DNA of 64,000 nucleotides, taken from Maricaulis maris (GTDB lineage: Bacteria; Pseudomonadota; Alphaproteobacteria; Caulobacterales; Maricaulaceae). The notes beneath the pieces are model-generated. The model was not told where the DNA came from. It saw only the letters and a list, made by a program, of their open reading frames with translations, and searched no databases. The stretch lies in assembly GCF_036322705.1 (NCBI RefSeq), contig NZ_AP027270.1, positions 1-64,000 of the forward strand, in the 5' to 3' direction. Of this stretch, positions 1-12,305 are shown piece after piece (within the stretch, counting starts at the first letter, position 1; each line of letters begins with the position of its first letter). The translations under genes were made by a program, and so were the position numbers.

Positions 1-100
1 GGCACGACTGGGTGACGTGCTGTTTGCGGGGGGATTTTGCCACAATTACAAACACATAGCTTTCGCATCAGCGGAAGAAAAAATAAAAGTGTGACCGACG
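1..100. other. dnaA leader, edge of window
   Basis: This is the 100 bases in front of dnaA. I see an AT-richer stretch at about 40-90 but no convincing 9-bp DnaA box and no clear Shine-Dalgarno sequence before the dnaA ATG. The replication origin probably lies further left, outside the window, as is common where dnaA borders oriC in alphaproteobacteria. That placement is inference. Confidence 0.4.
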
Positions 101-1552
101 ATGGCATATAACAAACTGGCTGTTTCCGAGGCGAATTCACCATCTTTCGAGGGGGCGGAAGCCGCGGAAATTTCGGCGATCTGGCGGCGGGTGCGGGCTC
201 ACCTGCGTGAGGAGTGCGGACCGGCACTCTACTCCCAGGAAATCGCGCGTCTGCGGGTTCGCCTGACGGAAGCCGGAGTCCTGATCATCATTGCGCCGAG
301 CAGCTTCAATCGCGATTGGGTGGAAGATCATTGGGGTGCGCGAATTCGGGCACTCTGGTCGGAACTCGACACGTCGGACCGCGAGATCCGCCTGCTGTCC
401 GAAGACCAGGATCTGGTCCAGTCGGCGGCAGTGCCGCGTGCCCGGGCCCCGCAGGCCGCTGTTGCCAAGCCGGCTGCCGACCTGCCGACAACAAATATTG
501 CCGATACGGCTTCGGATGCCGCTCCGGTCGACGCCCGTTTCACCTTTGACAGTTTCCGCGTTGGCCCGGCGAATGAAGTCGCCGCCGCCGCGGCACGGAC
601 CATGGTCGGTGCCGCGACGCCGCCCTTCAACCCGGTGTTCTTCTACGGCGATTACGGTGTCGGCAAGACCCACCTCCTGCATGCCGTTGCGTCGGCCGTG
701 CAGAAGACGTCCAGGCCGCGCAAGGCGCTTTATCTGACGGCCGAGGAATTCCTCTCGGGCTTCGTCACGGCCATGCGGGCCCGTGACACGATTTCCTTCA
801 AGGAAATGGTCCGGGGTGTTGATGTCCTGCTGATCGACGATGTCCACTTCATCGCCGGCAAGCCGAAAACCGAAGACGAGTTCCTGCACACGATTGCGGC
901 GCTGGTGGCCGAGAACAAGCAGGTGGTGCTCGCCTCGCACAAGCCGCCAGCCGAGCTGCAGATGCAGGACGAGCGCCTGCGCTCCCTGCTGACCGGTGGG
1001 CTGTCCTGCCCGCTCGGCAAGCCGGATCTCGATCTTCGCCGCCAGATCCTTGATTGCAAGATTGCCCAGGCGACCTGCCATTACCCGACATTCGACGTGT
1101 CCGAGCCGGTCCGCGACTTCCTTGCGGCCCGCATCACTTCGAGCCCGCGTGAGATGGAAGGCGTGCTCAATAATGTGATCTGCCGGACCGCCCTGATCGG
1201 TCAGCCGGTGACCATGGAGGTCGTGTCGACCGCCTTGCGGGAGCTCTCGCTGAGCTCGGAGCGCCGGCTCACGGTCGACGAGATACAGAAAGTGGTGGCG
1301 ACCCATTTCGGCATCACGACTGCGGATATCTGTTCCAAGCGCCGGACCCAGGCCGTTGTCCGTCCGCGTCATATCGCCATGTATCTGGCCAAGACGCTGA
1401 CCACACGGTCCTTGCCGGATATCGGGCGCCGTTTCGGCGGGCGCGATCACTCGACGGTGATCCACGCGGTGTCGAAAGTCACCCACATGATCGAGTCCGG
1501 GGATCCGATCGCTGACGAGATTGATGCGCTGACGCGAGAGTTGCAGAACTGA
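101..1552 (+). CDS. dnaA: chromosomal replication initiator DnaA
   Basis: Replication initiator AAA+ ATPase, 483 residues, normal length. An N-terminal interaction domain and a variable Ala/Pro-rich linker (about 90-145) come before the AAA+ core. Walker A is GDYGVGKTH at 183-191, and Walker B is VLLIDD ending at D246-D247. The C-terminal DNA-binding domain carries the DnaA signature GGRDHSTVIHAV from G446. Odd point: the box VII stretch that reads SRFGWGL in E. coli reads SLLTGGL here (S295-L301). The usual arginine finger (E. coli R285) is therefore Leu296, while the preceding conserved Arg (R292) is kept. It is followed by dnaN after a 208-bp gap. Confidence 0.97.
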   Translation: MAYNKLAVSEANSPSFEGAEAAEISAIWRRVRAHLREECGPALYSQEIARLRVRLTEAGVLIIIAPSSFNRDWVEDHWGARIRALWSELDTSDREIRLLSEDQDLVQSAAVPRARAPQAAVAKPAADLPTTNIADTASDAAPVDARFTFDSFRVGPANEVAAAAARTMVGAATPPFNPVFFYGDYGVGKTHLLHAVASAVQKTSRPRKALYLTAEEFLSGFVTAMRARDTISFKEMVRGVDVLLIDDVHFIAGKPKTEDEFLHTIAALVAENKQVVLASHKPPAELQMQDERLRSLLTGGLSCPLGKPDLDLRRQILDCKIAQATCHYPTFDVSEPVRDFLAARITSSPREMEGVLNNVICRTALIGQPVTMEVVSTALRELSLSSERRLTVDEIQKVVATHFGITTADICSKRRTQAVVRPRHIAMYLAKTLTTRSLPDIGRRFGGRDHSTVIHAVSKVTHMIESGDPIADEIDALTRELQN

Positions 1553-1581
1553 AGCGGGCGTAACCCTTGCCGAAATTCGCG

Positions 1582-1596
1582 TTAACGCTGGATAAA
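1582..1596 (+). promoter_or_regulatory. possible CtrA-like half-matched site upstream of dnaN
   Basis: The dnaA-dnaN gap contains TTAA-N7-TAAA, one base from the TTAA-N7-TTAA consensus known for CtrA in Caulobacter relatives. The same gap holds the 10-mer CGCGAATTCA twice (1610-1619 and 1711-1720). A chance match is quite possible; no other evidence supports a functional site. Confidence 0.2.
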
Positions 1597-1760
1597 CCTC
1601 TTGCGAACGCGCGAATTCATGTATCCTCTTTGACCCATCCTGGACGATGCAGTCGATTTGCGGTCTGTCCCGGCAAGACTGACCCGGAAAAGACCGACAA
1701 AGTTCGTCGACGCGAATTCAGGAAGCTGACGCAGAAGACGTTGAAAGCGGAACGCGAGAT

Positions 1761-2879
1761 ATGAAGCTGACGATCGAGCGCGCGACGCTCCTCAAGGCAC
1801 TGGGCCATGTTCAGGCCGTTGTCGAAAAGCGCAACACCATTCCGATCCTGTCCAATGTGCTGATCTCGGCCGGTCCCGACGGGGCCAGCTTTGCGGCCAC
1901 CGACCTGGATATCGAGATCCTCGAGACCACCGATGCGCGCTGTGATGGCGAAGGCCTGGTGACGGCTCCGGCCCACACGCTTTACGATATCACCCGCAAG
2001 CTCCCGGACGGGGCCGATGTGACCCTGGAGATGAATGGCAGCGATCCGCGCCTGACGCTCAAGGCCGGTCGCTCCAGCTTCTCCTTGCCCTCCCTGCCGC
2101 CGGGCGACTTCCCGGTCATGCCGACCGAGGATCTCGAGCACCGCTTCCAGGTGCCGGCCCGCGAGCTGGCCCGCCTGATCGACAAGACCCGTTTCGCGAT
2201 CTCCACCGAGGAGACCCGCTATTATCTCAACGGTATCCATCTGCATGCCGCCGAGCAGGACGGTCGCAAGACCCTGCGCGCCGTGGCGACCGATGGCGTG
2301 CGCCTGGCGCTGGCCGAGGTGGATCTGCCCGAGGGTGCCGACGGCATGCCCGGCGTGATCATCCCGCGCAAGACCGTGCAGGAAGTCAAACGCCTGCTGG
2401 AAGACGCTGACGAAATGGTCGAGGTCTCCGTGTCCGAGGGCAAGATCCGCTTCCGTCTCGGCAAGGCTGTGCTGACGTCCAAGCTGATCGACGGCGCCTT
2501 CCCGGACTATGAGCGGGTCATTCCGCGCGGCAATACGCGCATGATGTCGGTCGAGAACAAGCGCTTTGCCGAAGCGGTGGATCGCGTGGCCACGATCTCG
2601 GTCGAGAAATCCCGCTCGGTGAAGCTGTCGCTGGGTCCGGACGCCTTGACCCTTGCGGTCAACAATCCGGAAAGTGGCCAGGCCGAGGAAGAACTCGCCG
2701 TCTCCTATTCCGATGAAGGCTTCGCGATCGGCTTCAATGCCCGCTACATGCTTGATGTGGCGTCGCAGATCGAAGGCGATGAAGCCCGCTTCCATTTCGC
2801 CGATGCGGCCTCACCCGCCCTGGTCACCGATAGCGGTGATCCGGACGCGCTTTACGTGCTGATGCCGCTGCGGGTGTGA
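1761..2879 (+). CDS. dnaN: DNA polymerase III beta subunit (sliding clamp)
   Basis: Ring-shaped processivity clamp of DNA polymerase III, 372 residues. It shows the family start MKLTIERATLLKALGHVQ, the ATDLDIEI segment of domain I, and a conserved C-terminus ending in LMPLRV, where the hydrophobic partner-binding pocket is completed. The ATG at 1761 follows a purine-rich AACGCGAG leader. Its stop overlaps the GTG start of recF by four bases, so the two are translationally coupled. Confidence 0.97.
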   Translation: MKLTIERATLLKALGHVQAVVEKRNTIPILSNVLISAGPDGASFAATDLDIEILETTDARCDGEGLVTAPAHTLYDITRKLPDGADVTLEMNGSDPRLTLKAGRSSFSLPSLPPGDFPVMPTEDLEHRFQVPARELARLIDKTRFAISTEETRYYLNGIHLHAAEQDGRKTLRAVATDGVRLALAEVDLPEGADGMPGVIIPRKTVQEVKRLLEDADEMVEVSVSEGKIRFRLGKAVLTSKLIDGAFPDYERVIPRGNTRMMSVENKRFAEAVDRVATISVEKSRSVKLSLGPDALTLAVNNPESGQAEEELAVSYSDEGFAIGFNARYMLDVASQIEGDEARFHFADAASPALVTDSGDPDALYVLMPLRV

Positions 2880-4057
2880 CGGACGACGCCGCCACGCTGA
2901 AAACCGAGACACCGCCGCCGGTTCCGCCTGCGGCGGTTCGTCGTTTGCGACTGACCAACTTCCGCAGCTATGCCGATCTCGATCTTGACCTGGCCCCGAT
3001 CCCGGTCGCCCTGTTCGGTGAGAACGGGGCCGGCAAGACCAATCTGCTGGAAGCGATTTCCTTTCTGGCTCCGGGGCGGGGCTTGCGCTCGGCCGGTGCC
3101 GATGGCGTGGCGCGCAAGCAGGCCGGGGGCGTGGCGCCGGAATGGGCGGTTTTCGCCGAGGCTGACACGCTGGAGGGTGGCTACCGGCTCGGTGTCGGGG
3201 CCCGCGGTACGGCGCGTCGCGAAACCCGGATCGATGGCGAGCCGGCTGCCCAGAATGCCCTGGCGCGTCTTCTGCCGATGATCTGGCTGACCCCGGCGCA
3301 GGACCGCCTGTTTGCCGGCCCGCGCGCTGATCGCCTCAAATTCTTCGACCGTCTGGTCCACGCGGCCGATCCCGCCCATGCCGATGCGGCGAGCGCCTAT
3401 GAGAAAAGCCGGACCCGACGCCAGCGCCTGCTTGATGAAGGCAGTCAGGATCCCGCCTGGCTGAGCGCGATCGAGGTCGAGATGGCCGGTCACGGCGTCG
3501 CGGTCGCGGCCGCACGGCTGGATGCGTTGATCCGCCTGCAAGGCGAGATCGACCGGCGACCTGACGGTGTCTTTCCGCGCGCCGATCTCGCCCTTGATGG
3601 CGCAGTCGAGGCCGATCTGGCGGAGGGTCTGACAGCCGGCGAGGCCGAGGACCGGTTCCTGCTTGCCCTGCGCGAGGGCCGCCGCCGCGACAGCGCCGCC
3701 GGCCGGACCCTGACCCGCGGTCCGCACCGCACCGAATTGCTCGCCCGGCACCGGGCCAAGGACCAGGCCGCCGGCGATTGTTCGACCGGTGAGCAGAAAG
3801 CCCTCATCCTCACCCTCGCCCTCGCCCAGGCGCGCGCGCTGGGGCAGCAATGGGGTGTCGCGCCCCTGCTGCTGCTGGATGAGGCGTGCGCCCATCTCGA
3901 TGCCACCCGGCGCGAGGGTCTGGCCCAGGAAATCATCGCCTCGGGTTCGCAGGCCTGGCTGACCGGGGTGGAGCGGGTCCTGTTCGAGCCATTCGGCAGC
4001 GGGATCCAGTTTCGTGAGGTCCGGGACGGTGCGGTCCGGGACCTCTCTTCGGGTTGA
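2876..4057 (+). CDS. recF: DNA replication and repair protein RecF
   Basis: SMC-like ATPase that loads RecA at gaps, 393 residues. The GTG start lies inside the dnaN stop region. Visible features: the LTNFRSYADLDLDL opening strand, Walker A GENGAGKTNLLEAISF, the RecF signature around STGEQKALILTLALAQA, and Walker B LLLLDEACAHLD. It ends immediately before the convergent CPBP protease gene, with the two stop codons adjacent. Confidence 0.96.
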   Translation: MTDDAATLKTETPPPVPPAAVRRLRLTNFRSYADLDLDLAPIPVALFGENGAGKTNLLEAISFLAPGRGLRSAGADGVARKQAGGVAPEWAVFAEADTLEGGYRLGVGARGTARRETRIDGEPAAQNALARLLPMIWLTPAQDRLFAGPRADRLKFFDRLVHAADPAHADAASAYEKSRTRRQRLLDEGSQDPAWLSAIEVEMAGHGVAVAAARLDALIRLQGEIDRRPDGVFPRADLALDGAVEADLAEGLTAGEAEDRFLLALREGRRRDSAAGRTLTRGPHRTELLARHRAKDQAAGDCSTGEQKALILTLALAQARALGQQWGVAPLLLLDEACAHLDATRREGLAQEIIASGSQAWLTGVERVLFEPFGSGIQFREVRDGAVRDLSSG

Positions 4058-4828
4058 TCAGGCCGGTAGCGCGGCCGACCCATCCTCCCCCGCATTTTCT
4101 GCCATGACCTGGTCGACACGCTCATGGGCATCGGTCAATGCGACCAGGCATCCAGCCAGCGCGTCGGCAAGAATGTGGATGATGATGGCCGGCCACAGAG
4201 ACCCGCCCAGCCACACCACCGTTGTCATCAGCACAGTTATCGGCAGGATGCGCAACATGCCGGACACGCCCTGGTAGGCGTGGGCTAAAATGAACAGGCT
4301 CATCGATGCCACCGCGGCGGCCCACAGCGGCATGGCCAGTGCCAGCGTTGCCATCAGGAAGCCGCGAAAGACCACTTCCTCGGTGATGCCGGCGGTGACG
4401 GACAGGGCCTGAAAGCCGAGATGCTCAGAGACACGCCGCGGGCGCAGCAAGTCAAAGCCCTCCGCTTCTGCCAGTTGAATCCGCAGCTTGCTGCGGGCTG
4501 TCCGGTCCAGCGCCGTCGTGACCAGGGAGTAGAGACCGTACAGGATCGCAGCGCCGGCCAGTATCCAGGCCAGCACGCCGCCCGATCCCGTGGTAGCTTG
4601 CAGGCCGAGGTCGGTGAAGGGGAGGTTGGCAAAGTGCCAGCACGCGAGACATGTCGCGCACAGGAGCCACAGGCTCAGGCCGGTCTTGAGGTATTGGTGA
4701 CTGACCGGCGGCCTGTCGTCGGGTTCACGTCTCTTCAGTCGGATGTCGCTGATCACTCCGCTTATCAGGACAGCTGCGATGGCTAGTAGTCCCAGCATCA
4801 GTGACGGTGTTTGCGTGAGCGTCTGCAT
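4058..4828 (-). CDS. CPBP family intramembrane metalloprotease
   Basis: Multi-pass membrane protein of about 256 residues in the CPBP (Abi/CAAX protease and bacteriocin-processing) family. The motif EEVVFRG supplies the paired glutamates, and later histidines sit in FILAHAYQG and IIIHILADALAG. The start at 4828 is chosen because GGAG sits about 8 nt upstream and the protein then begins at MQTLTQTPSLMLG, just before the first membrane helix. A longer frame to 4927 would cross the operator-like palindrome and the divergent tetR leader. Substrate unknown. Confidence 0.85.
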   Translation of the reverse strand: MQTLTQTPSLMLGLLAIAAVLISGVISDIRLKRREPDDRPPVSHQYLKTGLSLWLLCATCLACWHFANLPFTDLGLQATTGSGGVLAWILAGAAILYGLYSLVTTALDRTARSKLRIQLAEAEGFDLLRPRRVSEHLGFQALSVTAGITEEVVFRGFLMATLALAMPLWAAAVASMSLFILAHAYQGVSGMLRILPITVLMTTVVWLGGSLWPAIIIHILADALAGCLVALTDAHERVDQVMAENAGEDGSAALPA

Positions 4829-4892
4829 GTGGGAGTCTCCCGTGAAGTCTTGACTGGCGCGTCGCCAGCGTGCGATCGCTTTGTTATCATGC

Positions 4893-4910
4893 GAATGCGA
4901 ATTCGCATTC
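4893..4910. promoter_or_regulatory. perfect 18-bp palindrome, likely TetR operator
   Basis: GAATGCGAATTCGCATTC is a perfect palindrome in the divergent gap between the CPBP protease gene and the TetR-family gene. It lies 21 bp before the regulator ATG, the usual position for a self-binding site of a TetR repressor. Binding is inferred from position and symmetry. Confidence 0.6.
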
Positions 4911-4931
4911 ACATTTAGGAGTGCCAAGCAG

Positions 4932-5582
4932 ATGAGTCAAGGGGTGCGGCCGACGCAACAGGCCAGATCACGTGAAACCCGGGACAAGCTGGTGCGGGCG
5001 CTGGATAAAAAGCTGCGGGAAAAGTCCTTTGCCGAGGTGTCGATAGCCGAGCTGGCGGAGGCTGCCGGGCTGTCCGTTGGCGCCGTCTACCGCCGCTTCG
5101 AGAACAAGGATGCCTTCATACCGGTCATCTTCGAGCTGTATCGTGAACGCCTCGAAGCCTTCATGGTTGGCGAGGGCCGAGTCGAAATCGAGCCGGCTGA
5201 CGGATTGCGGACAGCGCTTCATGTGGCTTGCGCCGTGGCCTGGAAATTTCTCGACCAGCATGGATATCTGGTCCGGGCCGCGCATATCTATAGCCGTCTG
5301 CGACCGGACCTGATCGGTGATGACTGGGAAGCGATGCTGGACCAGGCGCGACAGTCTGCAGAACATTTGCTGGATCTTTTTGGCAATGAAGTGAAACGCC
5401 AGGATCGCGCCGAGGCCGCCCAGATGTTTACCTATCTGATGAACACCCTGCCCATCGAACGAGGGCTCTACCGTGCGGAGGGTGCCGCGGTGGTCCTCAC
5501 GATTGGTGACGAACAATTCGTCCGGGCCATCGCCGATACCCTGTACGGCTATCTCGTGACCGCTGACAGCCGTGACGATTGA
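4932..5582 (+). CDS. TetR/AcrR family transcriptional regulator
   Basis: DNA-binding repressor of 216 residues. The N-terminal TetR helix-turn-helix reads IAELAEAAGLSVGAVYRRFENKD (about residues 38-60). The C-terminal ligand/dimer domain is variable, so the effector cannot be named. The start at 4932 is chosen over 4881 because AGGAG lies just upstream and the longer version would read through the palindrome at 4893-4910. The stop overlaps the GTG start of the LysE exporter gene by 11 bases, suggesting the regulator and exporter are one unit. Confidence 0.88.
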   Translation: MSQGVRPTQQARSRETRDKLVRALDKKLREKSFAEVSIAELAEAAGLSVGAVYRRFENKDAFIPVIFELYRERLEAFMVGEGRVEIEPADGLRTALHVACAVAWKFLDQHGYLVRAAHIYSRLRPDLIGDDWEAMLDQARQSAEHLLDLFGNEVKRQDRAEAAQMFTYLMNTLPIERGLYRAEGAAVVLTIGDEQFVRAIADTLYGYLVTADSRDD

Positions 5583-6195
5583 AACCCTGCTTCTCTTTGC
5601 CGGCGCCCTGCTGGTCCTGTTCGTGACCCCTGGTCCGGGTATTGCGGCGATGATCGCCCGCACGCTGGATACCGGTCCCTGGCATGCCGCGCTGTACGGG
5701 TCGGGCATCCTGCTGGGCGACATGTTCTGGTTCACCCTGGCCGTCACCGGCCTGTCGACGGTGGCCCAGCAGCTGGGTCCGTTCTGGCTGGTCGCCAAGA
5801 TTGTCGGGGCGTCCTATCTGGCCTGGATGGCGTTCAAGGCGTTCTGGAGTGCGTGGACCGGCGCCCGCCCCAAGCCGGTCTTCAAGGCCGGCTCGAAACG
5901 CGGCTGGATCGCGACCTTTTTCGCCGGTGTGGCGATGCCCTTGTCCAATCCCAAGCCGATTGTGTTTTATCTCACCCTGGTCCCGGCCTTCATCCCGATC
6001 GAGGCGATCACGCCGGTCAGCTATGTTTTGATGCTGCTCATCATGGTGGTCATGGCGGTGCCGACGGCGGGTTTCTACATCGCGGCGGCGCACCGGGCCC
6101 GGACCTGGCTTTCGACGCCGGCGGTGCGCCGTGGCGCTGACATCCTGACCGGTCTGGTGATGACCGGAATCGCGCTGCTTTTGCTGTTCCGCTAA
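5572..6195 (+). CDS. LysE/RhtB family exporter
   Basis: Inner-membrane amino-acid or metabolite exporter, 207 residues with about six hydrophobic segments. The family hallmark TPGPG follows the first helix (residues about 19-23), and a conserved PLSNPKPIVFYLTL segment is in the middle. The GTG start lies inside the tetR end. The overlap suggests control by that TetR protein. Transported compound unknown. Confidence 0.87.
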   Translation: MTIETLLLFAGALLVLFVTPGPGIAAMIARTLDTGPWHAALYGSGILLGDMFWFTLAVTGLSTVAQQLGPFWLVAKIVGASYLAWMAFKAFWSAWTGARPKPVFKAGSKRGWIATFFAGVAMPLSNPKPIVFYLTLVPAFIPIEAITPVSYVLMLLIMVVMAVPTAGFYIAAAHRARTWLSTPAVRRGADILTGLVMTGIALLLLFR

Positions 6196-6278
6196 GGCGC
6201 TGGCATCCGCCTCGCATTCTCATTTGATACGGCGGCCAAAGCGGCACACAATCGCGCCCGCAAGTCTGGGGTACAAGC

Positions 6279-7055
6279 ATGAGTGAGACGATCAATACGG
6301 ACTTCCGTCGGCCGGACCGGACGGGGGCGCCCTTGCGCGCATCGGTGGTGATCGCGGTCCTCGACGAGGCCGAGAATGTGGCTGCCGTCTGTGACGAGGT
6401 CCTGCGCGAGATGGATCGCGCCGGAGCGTTCGAGATTGTCTTCGTCGATGACGGATCGACCGATGCCACGCCCGACATCCTGCAAGGCATTGCCGACAAG
6501 GATGACCGGGTCCGCCTGATCCGCCATGACCGCCGTTGCGGCAAGTCCCAAGCCGTGCGCTCCGGCGTGCTGGCCGCGCGTGCACCGTGGATCGCGACCC
6601 TGGACGGCGACGGCCAGAATGATCCGGCCGACCTGCCCGACATGCTGGAGAAAGCCTGGTCTGCCGAGGGCGATGCGCCGCTGGTTGCCGGCACGCGAGT
6701 GCGCCGCAATGACCCGGTCTCGCGCCTGATCGCGACCCGGATCGCCAATGGCTTCCGCGCCACGGTGCTGGGTGACCATTGCCCGGACACCGGCTGCGGG
6801 GTCAAGGTTTTCAATCGCGACAGCTTCCTGCTCCTGCCCTGTTTCGAGGGCATGCACCGCTTCCTGCCGGCGCTGTTCCAGCGCTATGGCCATCCGCTGA
6901 TCAACCACCCGGTCCAGCACCGCGCTCGCCATGCCGGCCAGTCGAAATACACCAATATCGGCCGGGCCTTTGTCGGCATCTTCGACACGATGGGGGTGAT
7001 CTGGCTGGTCCGCCGGACCAAGGCGCCGGGGCGTATTGACGAGCGACAGTCGTGA
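6279..7055 (+). CDS. family 2 glycosyltransferase (dolichyl/undecaprenyl-phosphate sugar transferase type)
   Basis: Cytoplasmic GT-A fold glycosyltransferase of 258 residues. The opening strand ASVVIAVLDEAENV, the nucleotide-binding VDDGSTDATPD, and TLDGDGQNDP with its metal-binding aspartates match polyprenyl-phosphate glycosyltransferases. No C-terminal membrane helices are visible. Its stop overlaps the next gene, a GT83/ArnT-like membrane transferase. The natural reading is that it makes a lipid-linked sugar used by that enzyme for envelope glycan modification. Confidence 0.85.
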   Translation: MSETINTDFRRPDRTGAPLRASVVIAVLDEAENVAAVCDEVLREMDRAGAFEIVFVDDGSTDATPDILQGIADKDDRVRLIRHDRRCGKSQAVRSGVLAARAPWIATLDGDGQNDPADLPDMLEKAWSAEGDAPLVAGTRVRRNDPVSRLIATRIANGFRATVLGDHCPDTGCGVKVFNRDSFLLLPCFEGMHRFLPALFQRYGHPLINHPVQHRARHAGQSKYTNIGRAFVGIFDTMGVIWLVRRTKAPGRIDERQS

Positions 7056-8721
7056 TCGCGGCCGGCCCGCGTCTGGGCTGGAAGGGCTGGCTGATCCTGG
7101 TCGGTCTGTCCTGTCTGGTCCTGCTTCCCGGTATTTCCTCGCTGCCGCCGGTTGATCGCGACGAGGCCCGCTATGCCGTGGCGACCAGCCAGATGTTGGC
7201 GACCGGTGACTTCATCGATATCCGCTTCCAGGAGGAGCAGCGCTATCTCCAGCCGGCCGGGATCTACTGGCTGCAATCGCTCGCGGTGACGCTGACCGGC
7301 ACGGCCGATAACCGCGCGATCTGGGCCCATCGCATTCCGTCCTTTCTCGGCATCCTGGCGGCCGTGTTGATGACCGGCGCCCTGGCCACGCGGCTCTATG
7401 GCCGTCAGGCCGGACTGGCCGCCGCGCTGTTGGTCGCGACCAGTTTCGCGGTCGGCTTCGAGGCCCGCATCGCCAAGACCGACGCCATGCTGCTGGCAAC
7501 CATAACCGCCGCGCATATCGCGCTGATGCAGGTCTATCTCAAACCTGTGGGGCATTGGTGGCGACCGGCCCTGTTCTGGGCGGCGCTGGGCGCCGGCATG
7601 ATGATCAAGGGGCCGATCATCCTGCTCTTTGTCGGTCTGGCTCTGGCCGCACTTCTGGTCTGGGACCGCAAGCTCGCCTGGCTGACCGCGCTCAAGCCGC
7701 TCTGGGGCGTGCCGCTCTTCCTCGCCATCGTCCTGCCCTGGTACGTCGCGATCGGCATTGTGTCCGATGGCGGTTTCTACGCCGAGGCGGTCGGTGACAG
7801 CCTGATGGGCAAGGTCGGTGAGAGCCAGCAATCGCATGCCGGGCCGTTCGGCTATTATCTCGGCCTGTTCTCGCTGACCTTCTGGCCGGGCTCGCTCTTC
7901 TTTGCCTATGCGGGGTATTGGACCTGGTGCAATCGCAAGGAGGCGGCGGTCCGCTACCTGATCGCCTGGATTCTTCCCGGCTGGATCGCCTACGAGCTGA
8001 TCGCCACCAAGCTGCCGCACTACATCATGCCGCTCTACCCGGCGATGGCCTGCCTGGCCGTCGCCGCGATCTTTGTGCCCGGCCAGATCCGGGCGCCGAT
8101 TTGGGTTCGTATCGGGGCGGGCCTCTACGCCGCAGTCTGGCTGGCCTGTTCCATGCTTGTCGCCGCGCTCGGTCCGGGCGGGTTGTACTGGATCGAGGGC
8201 CGGATTTCGCCGATGCTGATCCTTGCCGGTGTGCTGATCGGCCTCGCGGCTGTGGCGACGCTGACCCTCTATCTTACCGGTCGCCGCCCGGCGGCCCTGA
8301 TTGCCGGTGTGATCGCGGGCGGTCTCGGTGCCGTGACAGTCTATGGCAATACCCTGCCGCGGCTCGAGACGTTCTGGCTCACCCCGCGCATTGTTGCGGC
8401 GGTCGAGGCCCACGGCGCCTGCGAAACGACCCGGCTGGTGACCTCCGCCTTCCGCGAGCCGAGCCTGGTCTTCCGGCATGGCCCCTATGACACGCTGCTC
8501 GCTGACGGGCCGGCGGAGGCCGCCGATGCCCTCGCCGCTGACCCCTCATGCTCGCTGGCGCTGATTGATGCCGCCGAGGCCGCACCCTTCCTTGCCCGGG
8601 CCGGGACGCTGAGCCTGACACCCCAGGCACTGGCCGTGATCGAGGGGCAGAACTACTCCAATGGCGACGAGATGGCACTGACGCTCTACCGCGCCGGCCC
8701 GGCCCCGACAGGACCGGGCGA

Positions 8722-8725
<4 letters not shown>
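7052..8725 (+). CDS. ArnT/PMT-type membrane glycosyltransferase
   Basis: GT-C integral membrane transferase of 557 residues with about 11-12 hydrophobic stretches. The first periplasmic loop has the typical acidic motif PPVDRDEARYAVATSQML. Members move a sugar from a polyprenyl-phosphate carrier to lipid A, protein or other envelope acceptors. Overlap with the GT2 gene upstream and with the TVP38 gene downstream indicates one operon. The C-terminal soluble part is not diagnostic, so the acceptor is unknown. Confidence 0.85.
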
Positions 8726-11905
<3,180 letters not shown>

Positions 11906-11928
11906 GGCGCCACCACTGACGGAAATGA

Positions 11929-11959
11929 AAACGCCCGCCTGATTATGGCGGGCGTTTTT
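11929..11959 (+). terminator. rho-independent terminator of gyrB
   Basis: The 9-bp arms ACGCCCGCC (11931-11939) and GGCGGGCGT (11947-11955) surround a 7-nt loop and are followed by a T run. It lies 24 bases after the gyrB stop. Confidence 0.9.
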
Positions 11960-11990
11960 GTGACCGGACGGGACCGGTCCGTCCGGTCAC
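11960..11990. repeat. nested palindrome after the gyrB terminator
   Basis: The arms GTGACCGGAC (11960-11969) and GTCCGGTCAC (11981-11990) are perfect inverted repeats. Their spacer is itself the palindrome GGACCGGTCC (11971-11980) plus one base. It directly abuts the terminator T run. The rest of the 11991-12248 gap shows no gene. Confidence 0.6.
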
Positions 11991-12248
11991 CCACGCTCCC
12001 TACGCGCTACCAAAAGGTTGACCCGCACTCGGGCAGACTGAAGTGGGTGGATTTCGCCGGATGGCGGGTCGCCATGCTGTTCCCTTGCGTGGTCTGCCGC
12101 CAGGTCGGAGCGGCCTGCCTCGTCGACACATGAGCCGGCGCAGGGCCTTGCCGCAACAGCCGAAAATGGCGGCAAACCGGTCTCCCCACACGCCTGACAA
12201 TCCCTAGCGCCGCCTCATATCCGGTGCCGGGGATGCTGCTCAAACCTA

Positions 12249-12268
12249 TTGCACAAATATTTGTACAA
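12249..12268. promoter_or_regulatory. AT-rich imperfect palindrome, likely MarR operator
   Basis: TTGCACAAATATTTGTACAA is symmetric except for one base pair (C/T mirrored by A/G). It sits 38 bp before the start of a MarR-family gene in otherwise GC-rich DNA. The size and AT-rich dyad fit MarR-type operators. Binding is inferred. Confidence 0.55.
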
Positions 12269-12305
12269 ATGCATGTAGACCAAAGCAGCAGCGCAGGAGC
12301 GACCC

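Noticed and set aside
1-1760. Replication origin with DnaA boxes around dnaA
   Set aside because: No good match to the DnaA box consensus in 1-100; CTGGATAAA near 1590 fits only partly. The origin is probably outside the window.
1567-1764. 65-residue frame before dnaN
   Set aside because: It spans the dnaN leader, has no ribosome-binding site and no protein-like pattern.
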